Source of the DNA: Halocafeteria seosinensis
Taxonomy: Eukaryota; Sar; Bigyra; Bicosoecida
Assembly: GCA_001687465.1 (NCBI GenBank)
Contig: LVLI01000606.1
Span: 1-21,690 of the forward strand
DNA: 21,690 bases
Reading direction: 5' to 3'
In this document: positions 1-8,030 of the stretch, in pieces
Layout of the letters: every line of letters begins with the position of its first letter
Position numbering within the stretch: the stretch's first letter is position 1
Translations under genes and position numbers: made by a program
The notes under the pieces: model-generated
Told to the model about the DNA's origin: nothing
The model's database searches: none
Seen by the model: the letters and a program-made list of their open reading frames with translations, nothing else

Positions 1-142
1 ATATAGTTTTTCTTTTTAATTTTTCTTTCTTCTAAATTTATTATATTTCAAAACTTAATATATTTATTTATTTTTATTATCAAAAGTTAATACTTTTTAT
101 TATTTTATTAATTATTAAATGAGTATATCACTTAATAAATAA

Positions 143-670
143 TTAACTGTTATCGTTTTCTTGTTTCATTAACCAGTTTTGATGTTTTCTCGTTTTCTTA
201 TGGGCTCCTCTATGGTCTTGTCGGTATCTTCCCCCACATTCACAGTTAAACTTCTCTGCTTTGGATTTTCTTACTTTTTCCTTGTGGTTCAGTCTATAGG
301 TTTTACAGTTTTTGTTAAATATATGCCTTTGCGTTTTACAGTATTCCCGTTTCGTTCTTGAGGGTATCATAACATTTAAGGACGCATTAAGGGTCTCTAG
401 ATAATATCTTTCTCTTCTATGTAAATCTTCTCTATTTTCACACGGGTAGTCTTCTATTTTCACTACCCCCCAGTTATTGAAACCTCCATTTTCTCTTATA
501 AAACGATAAAGGTATAAGTTGTTCTTTTTATCATTACAGGCTCCTTTATGGCTATAACGCCTTCTCGTTAAGTCAGTTGTTGAACCTACATAACATTCTT
601 TTACCTCAGGGTCTTTACAAACAATTTTGTATATTATGGATTTTGAATAGTCTATTTCCTTTCTCGGCAT
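143..670 (-). CDS. GIY-YIG endonuclease with C-terminal CxC/HxH zinc-finger-like motif, virus type
   Basis: A 175-residue protein with the GIY-YIG nuclease layout: the first tyrosine strand is IYKIVC (residues 13-18, Tyr14), the second is CYVGST (26-31, Tyr27, YVG instead of YIG), followed by the basic RRR helix (36-38) and a catalytic-glutamate segment ERYYLETLN (Glu87, Asn95). The C-terminus has C143-x-C145-x11-H157-x5-H163, a CECGG...H...KH pattern that I know from GIY-YIG and other proteins of nucleocytoplasmic large DNA viruses and virophages. Such enzymes nick or cut DNA and often spread as homing-type nucleases. The gene sits alone in DNA far richer in A+T than everything after position 926, so it is probably viral or a mobile insert rather than a host gene. 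The start is the ATG at 668-670; the stop is TAA at 143-145. The GIY-YIG assignment is firm; the exact viral lineage is inference. Confidence 0.85.
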   Translation of the reverse strand: MPRKEIDYSKSIIYKIVCKDPEVKECYVGSTTDLTRRRYSHKGACNDKKNNLYLYRFIRENGGFNNWGVVKIEDYPCENREDLHRRERYYLETLNASLNVMIPSRTKREYCKTQRHIFNKNCKTYRLNHKEKVRKSKAEKFNCECGGRYRQDHRGAHKKTRKHQNWLMKQENDNS

Positions 671-705
671 TTTCTATATTATACAGTATTATATAATCCT
701 TTAAG

Positions 706-713
706 TCAATTTT
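706..713 (-). promoter_or_regulatory. AAAATTGA early-promoter-like motif
   Basis: Read on the minus strand, AAAATTGA lies 35 nt upstream of the ATG of the GIY-YIG gene, followed by a TATA-like ATTATATAATA stretch. AAAATTGA is the known early promoter element of mimivirus and close relatives. It is an exact match, but the surrounding DNA is so AT-rich that chance occurrence is not negligible. Confidence 0.4.
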
Positions 714-842
714 TTTTAGCGCATAATTTTTTATTCTCAAATTGGCATTATTCAAAACTAGATATAAATATGTTAATTAAACTTCATTAGTAAACGATAA
801 TATATAATGTTTTAATCAAAAACTTAATTTCAAAACCGCACT

Positions 843-925
843 CTATACCCCGCGACGACGATTTATTAAATTTAATAAATTTTTCTAAATTATTAAATTT
901 AATAAATCGTCGTCGCGGGGTATAG
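843..925. repeat. 83-bp near-perfect palindrome at the composition boundary
   Basis: Bases 843-878 are exactly complementary, in reverse, to 890-925 (36 of 36 pairs), leaving an 11-nt centre. Each arm has a GC-rich outer half (CTATACCCCGCGACGACG) and an AT-rich inner half; the inner half (861-880) is itself a 20-bp palindrome. No copy of the GC-rich arm is seen elsewhere in the AT-rich segment. It could be a terminal inverted repeat, a resolved hairpin end or a virus-type transcript-ending hairpin. Confidence 0.9.
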
Positions 926-1638
926 CGGACACGGGGGAGGCCAATACCTCAGGCAAGCCACGAGTAGCCTACACGATGTATGTGCTACAGTCGTGTCGTT
1001 CTTTAGTCTGATCACGTGGAGAGCTGACGTGTGGGGCTTATTTGCAAGCCGGATTTTTGAAGCTACATTTGATACGGTAGGCTAGGAGAGTTCTCAATTG
1101 AATATACTCCTTTAATGTGGTAACAAAGCGGGTTCTATCAGGCTTAGTAACCTTGTTTCTGGACCCAACGGACCACACTTGAATTTTGTGATTTACGCGC
1201 GTTTTTTTACCCAAGGCTTGGACCGTGCTTGGGCCGGGGTCCAAGCAAGCATCGCCCACCCCAAGTTCCAAGGCTTGGCCCAAGCTTGCTGCCCTCTGCC
1301 CTTGCAAGTTAGGGAGTTAGGTAGCACGACGGAGGGTACTTACTATAGTTGAAGTTGAATACACACCGCAAGCAAACGGAAGCATCTTTTTCAATCAATC
1401 TTTGAACCCTGGCAGCGCCTGGGTCTAAGCTCTGTTCCGTCGTACAGTCCATGCTAGGGAAATTTGATTTGTGTTGTCTTTTGTCGTTGGAATGGAAATA
1501 TAGGTACACACCGGGGAGGTTGTATACAGACGAGAATTGTCTGCGGCGAATACCGGTATTACGCTGCCAAGTGCAACAGTCACCACCGCACCAGCACCCT
1601 GCAGCATGTGATTTTCACGCCTCTGTATACGATGCAGA
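926..1638. other. Spacer without a supported gene; CCAAG/CTTGG cluster inside
   Basis: I see no convincing coding frame here. It holds the upstream region of the secreted Cys-rich protein gene. Between about 1208 and 1310 the pentamers CCAAG and CTTGG occur eight times, including two copies of CCAAGGCTTGG, giving several potential small hairpins. Confidence 0.5.
1208..1310. repeat. Clustered CCAAG/CTTGG repeats
   Basis: Five CCAAG and three CTTGG pentamers fall within roughly 85 bp, with CCAAGGCTTGG at about 1212 and 1268 and related GCTTGGGCC/GCTTGGCCC variants between. The arrangement is a mixture of direct and inverted copies. Function unknown. Confidence 0.6.
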
Positions 1639-3964
1639 ATGCATGAGACGATGGTTCTCGGGCACGGGATCTTTATTTTGTTGTGTGTGGTACCCATAGT
1701 GTCCGCCACATTGGAGGCAAAGGGATCATTTACGTGGACAGACGATCTCTGCAATGCTGGGACGCGTGGTTCACACGACGTCTCTGTGGATGAAGTGCTT
1801 CATCCACTGGAAAGGGACGCTGACGCTGCTATACACACCGTCCAGGGACAAGGTGGTGTACGCCATGCCCAGGATAAGTGGCTTGAACTGGACGCTGTTG
1901 TCGCGAACGGGAAGGAATGCCATGCGAACCTCACTGGAGTCAACCATCCCTTCAAGGTCACTCCTGGCCATCATACAGACAAATTGACGGGAACAGTGTA
2001 TTTGAAAGAGGGTGCTACTCTACCGGCAAAGCCCTGTGATACATATGAAATCACAGTGGGAGCCTATGCCAACGTAAGCGTCTTTACAAGCTGCGACGAG
2101 GTGCCGTGGGGAGACAGTACGTATTTAATAGATCCATGGGGCAATGGCAACCCAGAAAGCGCATTTTGGACCCAATGTGAAGATGGCTTTACGGAGGTCA
2201 CGCAGCGCATCGCCAAGGATTTCCTCGGAGCGAACCTGACATGGGAGGGGGATGTCACTCAGTCCGGGTTTCTCAATGATACCCGCCCTTACACGGTGGA
2301 TGGTGATGCAGGAAGTGGGCATTACGCCCACTACGACATCCCGATACCATTCAGATATACCCAATTTTATCTGGATGGCTTTCATATTCGCTCGATGTCG
2401 TATCGTGCTGACTCGTTTTCTAAGTCAGAGATCCGTGTTGTTGACGATGGAGTCTTTAGACGATGGGATCGGACGGGAGTTCATCGGCACGATGGCGACT
2501 TTGCCTTCGGCTCGCCGGCAGAAGACGGTCCAGTCGCAAGTTACGCACGCTTTCAGTCTGTACCACCATCGCGCAGTGGTATTCACAGCTTTGACGGAAA
2601 TGGGATTGTGTTCAACGTGTCTTCTGAGTCAACAGTATTTCGGCTTCATTGGGGCGAAGGCGGCCCAAATCTCGAAGGATGGGCCTGGTGGAGTGGAACG
2701 ATTTGGGTCCGAAACACCCCTGTGTATACGAGCTGCGACAATGTCCCGAGCGACGGCGAATATTTTATCGATCCGACGGGTGAAAACCGACTCGACAATG
2801 CGTTTTGCACGGAGTGCAAAGATGGGTTTACGGAGATAACGCAGCGCATCGCCAAGGAATTTCTCAATGCGAACCTGACATGGGAAGGGGATGTTATTCA
2901 GTCTGGCTTTCTCAATGATACCCGCCCTTACACGGTGGATGGTAGTGGTGATCATTACGCCCACTACGACATCCCGATACCATTCGGATATACGCAGTTT
3001 TATCTGGATGATTTCCACATCCACGCAACGTCGTATCGTGCTGACTGTTTGTGTCTGTCATCGATCGCTCTTAACGGCGATGCAGTCTTTAGACGATGGG
3101 ATCGGACGGGAGTTCATCGGTACGATGGCGATTTTGCCTTCGGCTCACCGGTAGAAGACGGTCCAGTCACAAGTTACGCACGTCTTCAGTCTGTAGCATC
3201 ACGCGGTGGGATTCACAAGTTCGATGGAAATGGGATTGTGTTCAACGTGTCTTCTGAGTCAACAGTATTTCGGCTTCATTGGGGCGAAGGCGGCCGAGAA
3301 TCCGAAGGATGGGCCTGGTGGAGCGGATCGATTTGGGTGACGAACAGCAATATGGCACTACCAATCTCCATACCGCTAAAAGCGGATGCATGTACGTTTA
3401 AGCTCCGCGTAGATCCTTGTCCGGGGTACATTTTCAGATGGAACGGAGCTCCGCTGCAAAACTTGTCTGAATGGTACTGTTCCAAATGCGCCACGAAATG
3501 GATGTGTTTCCTGTCAACCGTATCAAGTGGCTAACGAGACAGACGCAATGTGTAGAACCTGCTTCAAGGGGGAAATCCCAAACGCTGCACGGAACGTTTG
3601 CACGCCGTGTCCGCCCCATAAAGTGGCCGATGAGACGGACATCTCGTGTCAACCGTGCTTGCACGGAAAGGTACCGGGGAATACGCGAGACTATTGCATT
3701 TCGTGCGTAATGCCTCGCGTAGCTAACCGTACGGACACCACTTGTCGTATTTGTGCCGCCGGTATGGTGCCCCATTCTTCCCAAACGCACTGTATACCAT
3801 GTCCCCCGGGTACATTCAGTCGACCTGGGCTCAAGGGCTGCCACTCGTGTGAGGCGTCCGCGGTACAATCGTATTGGGGCCGGGGCGATTGTCAAGCCAA
3901 AGTAGTGGAAGCACAATATCCGTCCCGAAGGGTACAAGTGAAACGCATGAACACGCGTCGATAG
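1639..3964 (+). CDS. Secreted protein: signal peptide, two tandem fibrinogen-like domains, Cys-rich repeats; frameshifted
   Basis: The protein begins MHETMVLGHGIFILLCVVP with a clear signal peptide (about residues 1-22; Met5 is an alternative start). After an unassigned N-terminal part come two tandem copies of a domain of exactly 210 codons spacing (about 2083-2712 and 2713-3342). Each starts TSCD...(Y)xIDP.G....AF...C.DGFTE, resembling the start of fibrinogen/collagen C-terminal-like domains, and ends GWAWWSG.IWV. The frame closes at TAA 3532-3534, but from 3422 the +1 frame continues as Cys-rich CxxC repeats (TNFR/GCC2-GCC3 type, CRTC, CTPC, CQPC, CIPCPPG) to a stop at 3962-3964. The jump falls in CCGGGG (3421-3426); the parallel repeat at about 3800 has CCGGG there, so one extra G explains it. 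It is likely an extracellular adhesion or recognition protein with N-glycosylation sites (NLT, NVS). No membrane anchor is visible. It could be a pseudogene or carry a sequencing error. Confidence 0.7.
2083..3342 (+). repeat. Tandem duplication of a 210-codon domain
   Basis: Two direct copies offset by 630 bp encode the repeated fibrinogen-like domain. Identity is patchy: 2596-2665 and 3226-3295 are identical over 70 bp, and the stretches around TTTCTCAATGATACCCGCCC are also unchanged, while other parts differ by substitutions and small in-frame gaps. This suggests recent duplication or gene conversion. Confidence 0.85.
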
Positions 3965-4047
3965 CCGTTCTTGTGTTCGGAAAGGTCCCCAAGGCTAGCA
4001 AGATCCGTTTGTCTGCTATCGCTGCTGTCCACCGACGATACAGCTTG

Positions 4048-5023
4048 CTAGTGGGGAAGTGATAACGATTTTGAGCTTGTTGTCAGGGAAGGGTCTTCAT
4101 TCTCATCCGGAGAAGCATCGTCTACCTGTGCATTCACTTCCATTGGTTGCTTTTCCAGTTCCAGTAGACTCTCCTGCTTGTCCATCCCGTTCAGCCGTTC
4201 CCATTTTTGTACACAGGGTCGTTGCCCTTCATGTGAATCTGCGGTGACAACAAACGGGGCATACCAGAAATAATAACGGGAGCTTTCACGACGTCAAACG
4301 AATCAATTGCACATTGTTGAAAAAACGGCTTGGAACGAAAACAGTTCAAAATGACACTCGCCACGGCGACTGTTGCGAACACACGTACCGCCTTTCTGAT
4401 AAGCGCCTGCAAAAAAAAACGTATACTTCGTTTACGCCAACCACTAACCACACTACTAATCTTTAACACACACATAGGATCTCAGCTACCAGCAAAGCAC
4501 TCAAACACACCAAATATCTATGGGTAGGTGGGAACTTACCTGTTTCATGCGCGCATATTTTCCTTATCAAGGCACACAGCGTATTGGTCAGGGAAACTAC
4601 TGAGAGGCTAGGAAATAGACTGGATTCAGACTCTAAAACCTCATTCTTCCACTCTTCAACCCTTTGTTTAATTTTGTCCCTTTCATCGGGAGGGTATACC
4701 TCCTTGAGCCGTTTCTCTTTATATATATCGTAAGCCTCGCGATCAGCCGAAAGGAAACAAGCAACAACGAGACTGTGCTTTAGCTTGTTTCGTTGGACGT
4801 CAGTAAGGAGCTCATTATTTTCCTCTTGACATAAAAGCGCTCCCACATTTTTAATGTCGTCTGAAGTAATACTTCTCTTCTTGCCCAAGCATTCTGTAAT
4901 GCGCTCAGCCCAAGGACCTTCATCCGTCACTTTGCATTTGCTAGGGATGAGCCAGCGAGCAATTCTCTCAATAGCTATATCCAATGTAAGCTTTGGCGCT
5001 TCCCCTGGAGCTGCAGCCGCCAT
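4048..5023 (-). CDS. Spliced protein of unknown function, 224 or 230 residues
   Basis: Exon 1 (5023-4540) starts MAAAAPGEAPKLTLD and runs to ...KICAHET, ending at a consensus donor CAG|GTAAGTT. The last exon (4238-4048) follows acceptor CACCGCAG and encodes a Glu/Asp-rich tail beginning DSHEGQRPC...KWERLNGMDK and ending SLSLPH. Both junctions are phase 1, so exon 1 joins it directly (224 aa). Between them an 18-nt segment (4406-4389, GAYQKG), flanked by a T-rich tract plus GCAG acceptor and a GTACGT donor, is also phase-compatible and would give 230 aa. Exon 1 is helical and charged, with no motif I recognise. The gene is convergent with the Cys-rich gene (stop-to-stop gap under 90 bp) and divergent from the next plus-strand gene, with about 100 bp between start codons. 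Gene reality is well supported by frame and splice agreement; function is unknown. Confidence 0.65.
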
Positions 5024-5129
5024 TTTGACGCTATTTTGATTGGGTTAGTGTGTATAACTTCCTTCTGGGGGCAGAAGAAGTAAACGGCTCGGAAGTCAGG
5101 TGGGAGAAAGTCTTAAGACCACCAAACTG

Positions 5130-6592
5130 ATGCCGTTGTGCACTGCAATAAAAACTCAGCTCAGAATCAGCTCAAATGTTTTGTTTCACTTTGCCGTCTT
5201 GAGATACACAACTGGGTCACGTTTTCAGTGTATGCCTCTGGGATCTTCTATCGTCGTTTTCGACCACAGATGCACCAATATGCATATACTGACGCCGCTG
5301 CATAGCATCCGGTATTTCTGGGGCTTGCTTCAGAAAGTCGGGGCGGCATTGTACGCTATCAGAGCCCCAAGCTTCCAAAAGCTGCCCCCAATTAAACAAC
5401 GTTGCTGAATGTTGCGAAGCAGAAGATGACACCGTAAGATACGTACAAGATTGGGAGCAAACGCTCAAGGAGGCATCAAGCTCCGATGTACTCATTTGTT
5501 CCCCATCAAGGAAAGGTTTTTCAATTTTACAAAGAAACTTACAACGACTGGCTGATTGGGTACACTTAGCGAGAACAGTTGGCCTCAAAGACTCGCAGGT
5601 CTCTTCTCGAAAACGTGTCAGGAGCAGCCTTGACTACGGCTGGGTCTTCAAAGTGTCTTAGCTCGGTAAGAACTGCGATTAGACCTACGCCGATACAGAG
5701 AGAATGCGCGGACGTTCTTAGTAAATTAAGCTTAGAATGGATAAAGAGACATGGAGATACTGGCCTCACCTTCCCAAAGCGGAGTACCACATATCCTTCG
5801 GTCACGGTGGAGTCACCTCTAGTAAATATTGATGAGGTTATGACTGCCGTTGTGGCTATGAACTCCTTAATGGAGCAGGACCTCTCTGGAGGACCACAAA
5901 ACCAGGTATTCTCAGGGAATGGATACGGTTCACTTTCTCCAGCTAACTCCTGGTCAACAAACCACGAAAGACTCCGCCAGTACCAAGCCTCCGGTAACGG
6001 ACTGGACTATCCCTTTTACGGATTCCAATAGCCTACCTTACGTATTGCCACATACGGTATATATGATAGGTATAGTCGCTGTCGCAGCCCCTCCCCTCTT
6101 CAGAACCGCAGCTACATATGTATTCTGGCTCGTCCGACTCCGTCAGTCCGTTTATGTTACCCAAGAAACAGATCCTCAATTTGTTAGTGGCACAATCAAA
6201 GTTTTTTGGCTAGAAAACACGGACACATGCCATAGGAACCTTTCCAAGACATTCTTTCGTAGTGCCGGTACAGATACAACAGACCCAAAATCGATTTCCT
6301 CGAAAACAGGTGTGCTCGTAGTGACTACGTAGTCAGAGGAGACGACGCTTGGGATTACAACACAGGATACTGTAGCAAATGTCAACATTTCATCGTAAGC
6401 TCTCAAGAATTTGAGAGGGCCGAGCAACTACTAACTGCTTCAGGTAAATTACTACAACAGCGGTTGAACAGAGAATGCGCAAACTTGGACACGTACGAGA
6501 GAAAAAGTTGTTCGCGGTCAGGGGGCGAACGCAGAGCATCGCAACTGAATGTAAGTTTGAGAATTTTGCAATCCGGCAACACAGAGCCTTAA
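5130..6592 (+). CDS. Five-exon gene of unknown function (model, about 370 residues)
   Basis: Protein-like stretches in different frames can be joined by phase-matched GT-AG sites: 5130-5229, 5306-5487 (or to 5433, where the donor GTAAGA is better), 5570-5993, 6104-6200 and 6283-6592. The model starts at the first ATG downstream of the divergent neighbour (MPLCTAIKTQL...). Intron 1 has donor GTATGC, a TACTGAC branch-like site and a TAG acceptor; intron 3 ends in a strong pyrimidine tract CCCCTCCCCTCTTCAG. The central exon includes PTPIQRECADVLSKLSLEW; the last has DDAWDYNTGYCSKCQHF with one CxxC pair, then a Gln/Leu-rich helix. A GTAAGT lies inside the last exon at 6551, so the 3' end could be spliced further. 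I recognise no family. The existence of a plus-strand gene is likely; individual boundaries are inference. Confidence 0.45.
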
Positions 6593-6830
6593 ATTCAATC
6601 CGATTGAAATTTTGGAATGAGCTGGCCGCGGGTGAGTATTGCTCTTACGGGAAGAAGTCTAGTCGTGATAGCGTATATGCTACGGCAAGCTTTGAAGAGT
6701 AAATTCTGGGGCGGGTTCAGCATTTTCACGGTATCGGGGTGGGCAGATATCCGCATAGTCAGGAGGGTAGATTCGCGCGCACAGAATCTTGCAGTTGTAA
6801 TGTGTTCGGTGTCGGACTGCGGTCAACTTG

Positions 6831-6900
6831 CGTACCGCTCCTTGTTAAGAGGATGCGGTGAGCTTCCCGGCCGGTGGGCTATCTGTCACATGTGTGTGTG
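6831..6900. repeat. Dispersed repeat, copy A
   Basis: This 70-bp stretch (TACCGCTCCTTGTTAAG... to ...CTATCTGTCACATGTGTGTG) matches 10449-10521 with only a few substitutions. Immediately before it, 6809-6829 (GTGTCGGACTGCGGTCAACTT) matches 6991-7011 at 20 of 21 positions, so the area contains degenerate partial copies. No transposase or clear terminal inverted repeat was seen. Confidence 0.75.
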
Positions 6901-6990
6901 CTTACTTTCTGGCAGATGACACGTGAGCGGTAGTGTTACCTGAAGACTCGCGGAAGTCGCGCAATTAACTCGCGCTGATCGCGCATGAAG

Positions 6991-7029
6991 GTGTCGGGCT
7001 GCGGTCAACTTCCTGGCAGATGGGATATG
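6991..7029. repeat. Partial copy of the dispersed repeat
   Basis: GTGTCGGGCTGCGGTCAACTT followed by CCTGGCAGATGGGATAT repeats the GCGGTCAACTTCC core found at 6819 and 10474. It is a diverged, truncated copy. Confidence 0.6.
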
Positions 7030-8030
7030 GAATGAGCTCAGTGTTAACACATTGCATAAACGCAGGCTGCAGCTGGTTAATGCGGTTGAAGAGTTACTTA
7101 AAGCGATAATGTGTGGCATGTGACCAACCATCACGTCGGTATTCGACTCAGGCGGTGACGTACCTGAGATCCGATATTTACTTTACAGCTGTAGCGGGAA
7201 CGGAGCTTGCAGTTTGTATGGCTGTATGGTTTTGGATATCATACAAAAACATTGGCTTAAGAGAGTTAATGCAATGTAGTATACTGCTCTGTAATACCGT
7301 CCGTATACCGAGTATGGAATGCCACGATAGTGTCGCTACGCTTGAATGAATAAACCACTCACTCCCTTTTGGCTCGTTTGAGCCGTTGTAACATTGCGGA
7401 TTTACCTAACTGGTTCTCCTTGTGGTTATGCTACCAGGGGGTAGTATGGCTAGTATTGATATTCTCTGTACTATTCTATTGTAGCTTTGATTCTACACGT
7501 AGCCGACAGAAGGCTTCGCAACCCCCTGAGACTTGAAATAAAGGAAGAGGATTCTCTACCAGGGGTGGGTAGGTATTACTACCACGGTACTAGGTAATAG
7601 TACTACCACTGGAGGCATGTAGCGTTAATCGCCGTACAAACCTCGAAATCACCCTTGCCTGCATGGTCAGGAGCTCACACCACCAAGTTAGTCACGTTGG
7701 CGTGACCTTGCCAGTTACTGGCAGTGCACAGTGTTACAGTTACGTCACTCAGATCAAATGCTCAGAATGACGTGTACAGCTCTGGGTAAAGTAGTCCAGA
7801 GATTCCTCGTTCCCTAGCAACACGGGAAACTTAGACTGCCTTGATACGAATTGGCTGCATGGATATCATAAAACTCCCGTTGCTTACAAGAGACCAGTAT
7901 TTTTTTCTTTTTTGTGACAACGCGGTGCTCCGCGGACTCACTCAACCTCATCTTACCTTTCCCTTGGTGCCGGAGTAATCACACCAACTACGCACTGTAT
8001 CCACTTATTGTAGACTGTCAACAAGACGAT

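Larger units (their letters stand above)
1..925. mobile_element. AT-rich virus-like insertion (right end only)
   Basis: From position 1 to about 860 the sequence is dominated by A/T runs, while from about 908 onward composition is balanced. The only gene is the virus-type GIY-YIG nuclease. The change of composition falls within a large palindrome (843-925). This is what one edge of an integrated large-virus fragment, virophage or Polinton-like element would look like. The left end lies outside the window, so size and identity are unknown. A chimeric assembly join or organellar insert is the main alternative. Confidence 0.6.
6593..8030. other. Spacer without a supported gene; contains dispersed repeat copies
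   Basis: Only short, composition-poor open frames occur. The interval contains copies of a repeat shared with 10449-10521 and, at its right end, the upstream region of the sugar transporter gene. No tRNA or rRNA was recognised. Confidence 0.5.

Noticed and set aside
143-670. GIY-YIG protein as an organellar intron homing endonuclease
   Set aside because: The C-terminal CxC...H...H motif and the mimivirus-like promoter word favour a viral origin, and no organellar genes or intron ends are seen. It remains a fallback until the left flank is known.
1038-1307. An 89-residue minus-strand protein over the CCAAG/CTTGG cluster
   Set aside because: The open frame is produced by repeat-rich sequence and lacks an ATG start and recognisable features.
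2629-3937. Long minus-strand and alternate-frame open frames inside the secreted protein gene
   Set aside because: They are mirror frames of the repeated domains and Cys repeats, duplicated only because the sense sequence is duplicated.
4191-4475. A separate 94-residue minus-strand membrane protein
   Set aside because: The frame starts in an intron and reads through the splice acceptor; phase-1 joining uses another frame that continues into a long acidic coding exon.
5217-5588. A 123-residue minus-strand protein
   Set aside because: It overlaps plus-strand exons that carry phase-matched splice sites and branch-like sequences; its start has no good context. Not fully excluded.
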